Source: Nematostella vectensis
Taxonomy: Eukaryota > Cnidaria > Anthozoa > Actiniaria > Edwardsiidae
Length of the DNA stretch: 64,000 nucleotides
Direction: 5' to 3'
Assembly: GCF_932526225.1 (NCBI RefSeq)
Contig: NC_064042.1
Coordinates: 2,401,001-2,465,000 of the forward strand
Shown one piece after another: positions 33,001-45,000 of this stretch (its first letter is position 1; the number at the start of each line of letters is the position of its first letter). Both the position numbers and the translations under genes were made by a program. The notes below the pieces were generated by a model. That model worked only from the letters and a program-made list of their open reading frames with translations. It searched no databases and was not told where the DNA came from.

Positions 33001-36000
33001 CGCCCACTTTCTAAATGCAGATGAAGAGAAAGAATTAGTGTCATACCAAAATACCTTTCCACTCCATTTGTTCTGTCTGCACACAATAGAGTACAATAGA
33101 ATGAGCTTTAGTTATAAAAAAATTGTTTTGAAACACCGCATACATAATACATTATATATAATTTATTTGGAAAATCAAACACATGCATATTGGCGATTGA
33201 AGTCGTAAACACATTTTGACCTTAAACTATAGCTAACTATTGCACTTCAACATCTAACCTTTAAAAAAAAAATGAGCAAAATCACCCTTCATCTAGACGA
33301 GATAAAAGTTTGTTAGCGTGGAAGAAATACAAACTTACCCGACTTTTTGCGTGAGTTTCTGAGGTTAAGTTCAAACGTCGCATTATCCATGAGCCGTATT
33401 CAATGCAAATATATCGAGTCGATTGTTTTATTACGATAAAGTCAAGCTCGGATGCTCTATGCATTGTAAATATGCAGTCTCTGGAGACCATTCCACGCAT
33501 ATATGACCAGAAAAAGAATCTATTATTTCATTTCAAGGAGGATTTTTCTAATTATCCACACAAAAGAACCGAAATGTCTTGCAAAACACCTGTTTCCTCG
33601 CAGTTTCTGAGGTTAAGTTTAAACGTCGCATTATCCATGAGCCGTATTCAATGCAAATATATCGAGTCGATTGTTTTATTACGATAAAGTCAAGCTCGGA
33701 TGCTCTATGCATTGTAAATATGCAGTCTCTGGAGACCATCCCACGCATGTATGACCAGAAAAAGAATTTATTATTTCATTTCAAGAAGGATTTTTCTAAT
33801 TATACACACAAAAGAACCGAAATGTCTTGCAAAACACCTGTTTCCTCGCACCGCCGCTTATATCTGCAACAGTCCGCGTACAGGAGTTTTTATCCGTCTA
33901 GCAGTAAAGCTTGAAAGATTTTATATCACTGCTAAAACATTACAGAAAATTATCAGCCGTGAATATTCAACGAAAAGATACTAGGGTTCCAAAAGAATCA
34001 TAGGACAGAAAAACGAGATCTTCACCGAACTACTACCACACAGACATAATAAAAGGATACTAAAGAAAGCTTTTCCCAGGATGATGTGAAAATGAATGTA
34101 ATTATTTTTGTACTTTAAAGTGACGTATCCTTTCCTGCTTTAGGGCGATTACTGGCTATTCTCGAATATCACTGGCTATGTGCACGGAGTTGCTACCCAT
34201 TGCGTTACATCCTAAATTAAGCGTTCCCTTTGAGCGTTCCCTTTTGAGCGTCCTTTTGAGCGTTTCCTTTTGAGCGTTCCCTTTTGAGCGTTCCCTTTGA
34301 ACGCTCAAACTTGTTTTCTTTTTTCTTCTTTTTTTTCTTTTTCTTCTTTTTTTTCTTTTTCTTCTTTTTTTTTTATTTTTCGTTACCAAATACTTGTTTT
34401 TTCGTGTTAGGTGATAGTTTCTACCGAAATGCCACTGTTTAATTTATCTACACCATGAGATATATCCACTTGCCAAAAATCATTTAGCTACGTTAAGGAG
34501 ATCATTTGGTTGTCAAGGTTGTCAATTGGGTAGCAACTCCGTGCACATAGCCCACTTTATCCTGCTGTTTTCTATTTATTGATAGTGATATTTATATTTT
34601 TTAATCTACCTGCTTGTCTTATTAATGAGAACGTTATAAATGAGATTTGAGTTTCCTTTTGTTTGGTCGATTACCATTATTATCCCATTAATTATGATAT
34701 TTTGATATTTCACTTTGAATGTTCACCCAAATATCATTAAGATATGAAATTAACAATTATAAAATGAGTAATAATGCACACTATTGAAATTTTGGCTCTA
34801 GGGGTGGGGTGGGGGTTATTGGAGAAGGTTTAAAAAAGGTGAGTGGACTAATATCGCTTTTACGCTATCCGTAATTCATGTGATCAAGGAAGATGGTCTT
34901 GTACGTTTGAAATTTAATTTCCCTCTTTTCAGGCTGCAAGGCTGATAGCAGAGAGAGCGGATAGTGCAACTGAGATGGAGTCAGCGGTTAAGTTATTGCT
35001 CCTCCCAGATCAAGGCATTATGGGTTATCTCCAGGCGATCAAACAAATCGATACACTCCTGGCTACAGGTATTTCAGAGCACTAGTCCTAGCCAGCTCAA
35101 TGCAGAGCATCCATTTCCATCGGCTAATTCAATCGAGTAACTAAGATATATTCAATCAAATCTCGTCAATAGTGAATCAGACCTATAAATATCACTTTTA
35201 ACGTATCAGACGAATAAACTGTTCAATTTTATAAAGGACTGAACGATCAACATTCTTGAAGTCTCGAAATAGCCTCTAATTAAAGTTCATACTTCGTTTA
35301 CAAAATCAAATAAAGATTATTGTAATAGCTTCTCCATATCAGCCTACGAAAATGAGAGAGGCTTTTATACGCTCGATCCTCCAATTTACTCCGATGTCTC
35401 GAGAAAACAAGGAATTATAATTTTACAATGGAAACAACGTTTGATAAAGACATCGATGGAACTTGTGAAAAACTTTGGTTGTTTTTTATGCCGGTTTTAA
35501 ATTTTTTTACAAGAATGTAACGAGAACAGAAATGTACATTACAGAAATGTAATGTTATTACATTAATTTAAATCTTTCATCAAGACTTTACCTCTAGTTT
35601 CCTTTTACTTTGCCTGGTCTCACATGAAAAGCTAATGAGAATTTACCTATTTCCATGTGGCATAAGGTGTATGTAATTGATCGTCATAAATAAAGTTCTT
35701 ACCCTTGATTTACTATTTTTACGCTCATTATTTGGCATTCATGAAACCCTTCGGCTTCGAACACATTGACTCGCTGAAAAGCGCAGTTGTATACCTACCG
35801 TTTAAACGTAAATTTTTGCATGTTTATACACCATAATTATCGTATTTAGATATCAACAGAACCCTATTCCGTACTTGTAATGGCTTCAAACTGTCACATG
35901 CCACCAACAACACACCGATATCCAGGTACTCTCACCTATTACCCTGAGGACCCAGGTAGGCGGCCATTCTGACAACTTTGAAAACGCTAAGCAATCAAAT

Positions 36001-39000
36001 TCCACCTATCCCATAGCGATTCAGCTAATCATGGAAGGCGCGTATACAGGTATACATTATTCCATGTGATACCTACCTGGCTGCGCGGTAGAGAGTCAAT
36101 GATAACCGTCACGAATATAAAAGTGGAATACTTGTGTCACCAATATGGATTTTAAAACCAATACATACTATCACGAGTAGCACCAATAAATACTATCACG
36201 AATTATATCAAGCACGCAGCGATAGTCGTTGGCGAGTCATGGCAATCCATTGTAGTCAATGGCAAGTCATATTAGTCTATGTGGTAGTACACTTCCATAC
36301 TCAAAGCATGGCACGTCATGTATGGCAGGTTATGACAATACCAATACTATGGTGGACCGTGGCAAGCCATGGTACATCATGGCACACCATGGCAATGTAT
36401 GGCCAAACATTGCCATGACTCTGCCATACTTTGAGTATTGAATGCCATGGCACGTCATGGCAATGTTTTGCCATACCTTGCCATTGTGTGCCATGATGTA
36501 CCATGGCTTATCATGGTCAAAAGTATTGCCATAACCTGCCATACACTGCCATGGTGTGCCATGACTCTGCCGTACTTTGAGTATTGAATGCCATGGCACG
36601 TCATGGCAATGTTTTGCCATACCTTGCCATTGTGTGCCATGGCTTATCATGGTCTACCAAAGTATTGCCATAACCTGCCATACACTGCCATGGTGTGCCA
36701 TGGCTTGCCATACTATGAGTATGGCAGTGTTCTACTATAGACTGATATGACTTGCCATTGACTACAGTGGATTGCAATGACTTGCAATGACTACCGATGC
36801 GCACTTGATATGATTCGTGATAGTATGTATTCATGCTACAACCCTTATTAGTGACACAAGTGTTCCACTTTGATATTCTTGACTGTTATTATTGACAGTG
36901 AACCGACTGCGCACCCAACCACCCCCCCCCCCCCCCCCTCCTTTCCCAAAGCCAATACTGAGTATACGCGCTGGCAAGATGTTCTAACGCTCATTCATCC
37001 GACACTTAAAAATTTGCTACCCATCACTCGTTTTGATTGGCTTCATGAATTTCAAAGGCCATTGCTTAAAAGTCGACCTTTGCCATACCTGCTGAACATG
37101 GTCCGCTGTGTCCTCGACATTGGCTTTCTTGACAATTGCACGCCCCAATGAAATAGTGAATAAAAAGTTGCTGTCTTACAGTTGTGGTGCTTACCAGACT
37201 GTGCTAGACTATTCACAGGCATTCTTACCATGGTCTCTGATCGCGTTTACACATGTACGTTATTTTTAGGATATGGTCCGGTTCAGAATCTCTCAAAAAT
37301 ATAGACGATATCGAAATGATGTGCGGAATAATGAGAGTTCTGAAGAAGGCGTGCAAAGACAACAGTAAGCGGATGACATATTCTAATCTAGAGGAAATGA
37401 TGTCCATATATTTTGATGGATAAAGTAGAAACAGAAACCTTTCAATTGCGGGTTTCTGGTGTAGAATCCGGTATTATCTATACGGGCGCTTCGAGACAGC
37501 ACCTTCAAATGTTCGGCATTCGTTTGGCGAAAAATGAGAGTGCTGACCCTCGAGCGTCAATTGAACCTGGGTTTTATACGATTGAAAGTTAAAGAAAAAT
37601 AGATTTGCACCGTAATCCAGGCTCATACTGTAACTCATTCAACTCGATAAATTAAAGAGAGATGATAATATAATAATAATAATGATTTAATAATGCACCA
37701 ACTACACTTGAATGTCCACTAAAGGTTGGCTCTCACAAGCACTTTATAAGCGTAACACAATTTAGAATCGGTCAAACACAAGGGCAACACAAGTAAGGAT
37801 CGATCAAACACAAGCGCAACACAAGTGAGAATCGGTCGAGCACAAGCGCAACACAAGTGAGAATCGGTCGAACACAAGCGCCATCGCTAAAAATCAAGCC
37901 GCATTGCTTCCAGTCATAATGGAAAAACCATACACGCGTTGCGCTTTCGTCCTCGTAAGAACCAACCTTATGTGCATCAAAGACTAATCACTGCTTCTAC
38001 TTAGCTTCTACTTAGCTTCTACTTAGATTTTAACGTCTTCTTAGATTTTAACGTCAAGGAGTTCTTGTCGATCGATCATAGCCACGCATTCTGTCGACAC
38101 TTAACCGAGCCTGCGGACACATTGGTCACCGAAGCTATGACGTCACTACTGCACGAGCTGTCTATCACGGAAGTTGGGCGTAGCCTGTTAGTCGCTGGCG
38201 AAGATTTCGTCAAGTAAGCACTAATACTGTCCCAGGCCATCTAATTGGGATTTGGGGTGACTACATCATAAACCACGAAAAAACCTGAAGCACCACAGGA
38301 AATCCGAAAAGCACGCCCGGGAATTGGCAATACTATATGGCTATAATTGGCGTATTGGGGACGGGGGGGCTGGGGACTTTCATAGACACCAAATCGCGTT
38401 CCGCGTAGACTAATAATTGCTAATTATCAATCTACGTCGGGACCCCTTCGCGTAGATGAATAATTAGCAATCATTAATCTACGTCGGGACCACTTCGCGT
38501 AGATAAATAATTAGCAATGGTTAGCAATCATTAATCCGCTGTCTATCGACAGCAGCGGGACTGGGGCCTTTCATAGAAACGAGAGCGCGAAGCGCACCCG
38601 CACCGCGCCCCGCCGCGCCCCCCCAGCCTGCCGGAACGGCAAGGAACGGCAAGCGCTTGCCGTTCCGGCGGCGGTATGCTCCCAGCGCGGCTTCGCGCGG
38701 CTCCGCGCGGCTCCGCGCGGTAACATGCGGGAACCTTGCAATTAGACCCCTGTCTGTCCTGTAGTATATTTTTTTCATCTCTCTAGTCTCTTTTTCATCT
38801 TTTCGCGTGTTTCCAGGGAGGGCCCTTCCTTGCTTTTTTTCCCACGCGATGCGAGGCCGTGTCGAGCTCTGATAGCGGCCTTGAGCGCGTAGTATCTCTC
38901 TTGTTCCCGAAGTATTAGCCGAAACTCTTCGTCTGAGATATGCCCGTCTTGCAGAGCCTTAGAGACCAGCTCGCTGATCGAGTTTTTCTTACTCTCCGCT

Positions 39001-42000
39001 AAAACCATCGTGTCTTCGTGTTTAGCCATCTTGCTCGTAAGACCCCTAGAGACTACCCCTGCGCCTGCGCCCAAGACACCGACCAGCCCAGCGACCCCTG
39101 CCAGCGGACCGCCGATCAGAACCCCTATCCCACTCAAAGAGACCCCCACCCCGGCGCTGGAAAGCGCCCCTACAGCGATGCCGGATGCCACAGACACAGC
39201 ATGGGTAACGGCAAAGGCGCGCTTATACTTCCTCCGCACCTGTCGATGATGCGTTATCTCGTTGTCTAGAACCGACTGAGTGTCACATATTTTCTGGAGT
39301 CGAAAGCTTTGCACGTCGCCGCCGATGCTTGCCGGAACGGCAGGCGTCATGTGCGTACCCTTCGGGGGGCAAACACTGGGAAGCGAGGGGTATATGGCAC
39401 CACTGCTAACGTCGCTGTTTGCCATGTCTGTTACGTCGGAGCTAGGTTAGCTCTAATACGAGGCGAACAGGCTTGCCCTTAAAGTCCACACGTCTACTGC
39501 AGTCATCCCAGATCCATATTTGGATACTCGAGACAAACTCAGAGGAAGATGCCGCGACACAAACGGGGGTGTCGGTCCATAGACGACTTTCTCTTGCGGT
39601 CTCCCGCGGGTTTCTAGGCAAGCGAGAACGTTTGAAGGCCCGCCTAAGGGGAGGCATTGCGTGCGATCTACGATATCGCAGCAGATGTAGAGGGCCTCTA
39701 TTTCCGGCAAAGCCACCTTAAGTGCCCCCCCCCCCCCCAAGGGGAGTGCGAGGCCCCGCTCCCCCAACTGATCGTCTTTAGCCTCTAGGCCAAATAGTGC
39801 TCAAAGCTCGGCATTCAGGAACGCAACGCCATTGGACATGAGCCCGGTGAGGGGATCCAGCTTCGCGATCAGAATCTTGCTTTCAGCGCGGTTGATCGTT
39901 TCCACGATGGACTCGGCCGTGTGGTGCCCGGCTGGCAGAGTAGCGATGGGCTAGCGGCTATAGTCGTTATCTGATGCTCCCGCTCGAGAGCTGTTAAACA
40001 GCGAGCACTGCCGGAGCGCCACGAAGCGTGGGCGCCTTATCGGCCGCTCGAAAAAGAGCGTCTGTTCGCCTTTGGTGAGCACAATATGTAGGAACACCAT
40101 TGTGTTGAACACAGCCCGCCTTCGTGTTTAACAGGACTAAGCATGGATTGGGAAGGCTGGCGGATGCTGAACGAGGAGGCGGCCCCCCGAAGGGGGGCGG
40201 AAGAGACGAAAAAGGCGGCGGCGTCGGGAGCCTCTATAGCCGAACATATCAAACACGCTATAGCCGAACAAGTCAAACACGCAAAATCAGGTTTCCCTAG
40301 GTCTCTGACCCTCGGGCGGCCTCGCAGAGGTCTCCTTTACGCCGTGCCCGCGACCCCCGTGGAGAGCACGGCCTCAGACATCACCCCACTACTCACGCAG
40401 CTAGAGATACACGTGGCTGAGGACAAATCATTCACGAATAGGGTCCAAGACATATTTAAAGAGACTGTAGTCATGCACAAGTCCGCCAAGGAGTCTCGCC
40501 GGTGGCTATCGGAGCCTTCCTATGGGTACTGGCCACAGCAACTCAACTTTGCGGTCTGGTGCGCAACCGCCGGATGCGGGGTGTCCCTAACCGACCCAGC
40601 TTTCTCCACGCTCCCCTCTGTCATCAGGGGATATCTAAGGTTTCACGTCTACTTTACCACGCGGAGGATACTCTACGAGCTCGGCGCCCCCCTGCCTGGC
40701 GACAGCCCGTTCACGCAAAAAGATAACCCCTACAAGAAAGCCGCTTTTGAGCGTCTATGCATAGAGCTCGGTCTGCCGCGTAAGCCGGACTTCCGATGGA
40801 AAGGCTGGCGGAACCACAGGCTAGGCGATGTGTTTGTGTTCTACCCGGGGAGGGGTATGGCAACGAGCACGTGACCCGTGGCTACGACACGGCGGCGGAC
40901 GAGTACCCGAGCCACCTCAATCTGTTTAGCGACGAAGGTGGGACGTACAATAGTGGGAAGCAGGTGGGTTTCATACGCAACGACGACCACGGGGGCGTGC
41001 AATATAGCTGTTTTGCGCCTCCCAAAGGTGAGGGGCTGACAAAAGCAGGGCTAGAAAGACTCGATCGCTCGGTCGAGGCGTTCATCTACGCAGTGCTTGG
41101 CGCGCAGGTGAACGTCCGTTCCTCCATGGCGGGGGCCGTTGGGCCGGCCATGGAGGCGCAGGCGAAGTTCACGAAGCTGCTTGAAGACGCGATCATAGAA
41201 AACGACATCGCTCAAAGCGTGCAAAGGTACCAGTTAGCCGTGCAGGAGGCCAAGGTGAGACTGAGTCTTGCGGTCGCACCAGGATTGTGGCTGATGCCGA
41301 GCGATCTGGTGATAAACACGCAAAGCGTCGTGGGCTACAACAGTAAACTGCAGAAAGCCACAGACTCCATGACGCTCGGCGCGAACGCGATCAACACCGA
41401 GACAAAGCCAGTCGGTGCTCATAACATGTCCGGTGGGCATCCTAGGGTGCAACACGTGACTGATCCGAGGATCGACCGCGTGCCGTTCCGGCGGCAAAGC
41501 AAGGCTTTCACACCTACGGAAGTGCACGCAGAGGGCGCAGCGCCTGCCCCCTCTTCGCGTATGCATGCTGCGCATAGCATGACTGCCGCAGGAACGGCAA
41601 GCGCACCCGGACCGGGCGGAATAAGTGACCACACCGCCCTCAAGGCGGGGTTGTCGGCACTCGTATTACTTGTTCCGATGATTGCTTTGCATTCGACGAA
41701 CCAAGAACGCGGCTACGGCTAGAATGAGCAGCCACGCATTTTCGCCAAGGAATTTCACCGCTTCTCCTGCAGCCTTAAACACGAAGTTCGCGATGCTGCC
41801 TACTAGCCCAGGGAGAAGCTCGCCTAGCTTTTTCCCGATAGCCTTAAGCCCGTTACCGACCCCTCTGGCCACGGAGGAGAGCGACTTGCCGAGCGACGTC
41901 ACAATGGCCGCGATCTTCGTCGCTACGGCCAACCCGATAGCGGTGACGGTAAAGCCGTACTTTTTGAAGATGGCTTTGATGCGCTCCCTTAGCGGCTTTT

Positions 42001-45000
42001 GGTTCTCGAGGTCTCGGTTTTCGCGTTCTAGTTCGTCAATCTCGGTTAGCCTCTTCTCGTTCCGCTCACGGGCCTCTTGGCGGCGACTCTCTGACGTGTT
42101 AGGGTCGTCGATGGTCTCCCTGTCTGTGGCTACCACCCCTTGCAGCTCTTGGACTCGTTCTGTGTTCTCCTGGATGACCGCGTCTATCTCTGCCACGGAC
42201 CCCATCGCCAGCTTGAAGCCTTTCAGCTTTGCAACGTCCTGTCGAACGCCCCCGTTCTCATTGAACAGCTGTCTTGGTTTAGTCCAACCTCCTTTGTCGA
42301 GGTTGCGTTGTCTGGGTATTTTTCCCTGAGGGACTGGAGACCGAGTCTTGTCGCTGCACCCTCTGTGGTGAACGAGGTTTCGGCTGTCGTTTGCGTTGCG
42401 CTTCGCGCAGTCATGCCGCGCATACGCGATGAAGTGCTCGTCATTGGGATCGACTCCCCACCGTCGTGGTCAAACGGGATGAGGGGCGTCGTCTCGTCGT
42501 CCCCCGCTCCGCGATCGGCGGACGCACCCGGCAAGGCATCGTCAACATCATCCATGATGCGTGCGCATAATCCATGCTACGCTATATTAGACATGTCTTA
42601 CGAAGTCGCGTGGCTATGGTGCGGACTGTTAGACATGTCTAATATAGAGTATATATATATATATATATATATATACGTTCATATAACAGTGCTTAATACA
42701 TAGGTGTAATGCGGGATATATCTTGGTTTGTAGGAAATATATATATATACACACATATATATATATATATATATAAATATAATATGTAATATACGTAATA
42801 CGTAATAGGGATGTCAGTCAGCGATAAACTTGACCCCCAACGAACACCCAGAATTCCTCTGGGGTTGAAAGCCGAGAGAACTGTTTACCGGGTCACACTC
42901 AACCCGTCGACGGCTTCTCCCGGCGAGACGCTATATGTGGCGGTCCCAAAGCTATCGGAAGGCGTCACGCCTGTGCCTGGCTCCTTGAGGGTCGGTTTCG
43001 ATCTCTCCATCTCAGGCCAAGAGAATAATACCGTCGTGAACAACGTCGGCAGAAATCTCATGAGCCGCCTGAAAATCACGTTTGCAGGAGAAACGCTCCA
43101 GGACACCAACCGCTAAGATGTTTTTAAGATGTATGAGGAGCTTTACCTGTCCAAGGTCGAGAGAGAGGACCGCCTGGAGCAGGGCATACAGTCAGAAAAC
43201 ATGCGCAAGCTTCGCTCCAAGGCTGGCGATAAAGCGACTAGTAACGCCAAGGAGACGACGCGAAGGCGAAGTACACCATCCCTCTAGACCATCCTCTGCT
43301 GACGGACCACGGCGTACTGTACCCAAGGGCGCTCTCCGAGGCGCTGCTCTTCGAGATCACGCTCGCAACGGTTGACCAGGTAGTAGTCGGAAGCGATGCT
43401 GCCGAATTATCCTACGGCATCAAAAATCTAGAGCTGGAATACGAAAGCCTGAGGGACGACAACCTCGCCCGGTCTGCAGCCGCCGCCTACCAAAACGGCA
43501 CAACGTTCTTCTACGAGCAAGTGAACCTCCACAAGACCTTCGTGATTAGGGACGGACAGCATAATCAACGAGAGTTTCAACCTGCCGCGAAGGTCTATGT
43601 GTGGTCTGTTGCTCCTCTTTGTGGAGCCATACACGGCAGGGACTCTGAGAAGTTCGTGTACCCCGACATCAAGAGCGTTCGCGTTACAATCGATGGCATG
43701 CCAAACAAGGTCTTTAGCCAGGGAGTACGCCCCACGGATTTCTGGAGGGAGGCGAAAAGGCGGTTTGTCCGCCCCTCCCCGGGGGGCACAGCGGAGCGCC
43801 TGCCGACCCGGCAGTCAGCCCCGAGTCGTTCTATGGCGATAACAAGTTTGCTCTGTGGATCGACCTTCAAACGACGGACGACAGTGCTATCCATGGGGGT
43901 GGCCTCCGATTGGTCAACACCCGCGACGGTGTGCATCTCGAGATAAAACGCACGGCAAGCGGCCAGGGTACCGTAAACTGTCACGTGTTTGTGGTGGCCG
44001 ACGCCCAAATGAACCTTATGAACGGACAGCTAGAGTCCATACAATACTGAAGTGTGCGAAGCCCTTGCCGTCCCGGCGCAGCGCGGTATGGACCCGAAAA
44101 ACATCCCATTTAACGCTCTCATCGTGGTCCCGAAGTCAATCGGGAAGACCCGATTCATAGTGAACCGGCTGCGTGGCCCTTTCCGGGGCAAGTTTGACTA
44201 CATCGTACTCGTGTGCCCTACCTTTGTCTACAACAAAACATACGACGGCTTCGGCGAGGGGACAATCGTCTGTTTGTCGTCACACCTGAGGCGGGTCAGA
44301 TCGACATACTGCTGAGGTTTGTCTCCGCTGTCTTCGCAGGCACTAATACGCTAATCATACTCGACGACTGTGCGGCCTCGAAAGACGTAAAGAGGCGCTC
44401 TGACTAGCTCGTCAACCTGGCGTTCAGCGCGCGCCACGTGGGTATTAGCGTGTGGGTGATCACGCAGCAGCTCACCAGCATCACGAAGCAGTTCCGTGAG
44501 AACATCGCGGCCTTGGTGGTCTTCTATACCCCGAGCAAGGCGGACATGAAAGCTATCCTGCATGACTACGGCGCGGAGCTCTCAGAAGAGAAGATGAAAG
44601 AGTACATGAAGGCCCTCAAGACAAAAAAGTTCTCGAAGTTAGAGTTTTCCCTTACACGTATACGTATACGTATAAGATGATTGCAGACCAGTTGTGGAGT
44701 GCTATGCACGAGGTAGCAGCCGCTGCTTAGCGAGTGACACCGAAGGTGCCGTCGATGGGTGGATTATGTAGCTTTGGTGACATTGCTAACCGAAGCCTCG
44801 AGTTGTGGCGCGCAGACAGGGAGTACGTTAAGAGATTCGCCAATGTCGTTCTCCGAGGGCCTACCGACCTCAGAAAGACCGCATCGGCACTACCCGAGCA
44901 GACGGCAACCGCCTGTTGGAGACTGATACACCTGTTGCAGTACATTGCCGACACGTAATGGCGGCGAAACGCATGTCCGACGAAGAACTCGATGCGTTCC

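Noticed and set aside
36134-36834. Several overlapping open frames rich in His, Trp and Met
   Set aside because: They are translations of the GCCATGG palindromic repeats in the foldback element and occur on both strands.
37755-37885. Regular 34-base repeats resembling a CRISPR array
   Set aside because: The whole unit repeats without unique spacers and the genome is clearly animal; it is a minisatellite.
38045-38213. Possibility that the TTC12-like gene ends before the Polinton
   Set aside because: The exon at 49986-50078 has a good acceptor, the exact phase needed after 38213 and ARM-like helical sequence, so a gene spanning the element is better supported.
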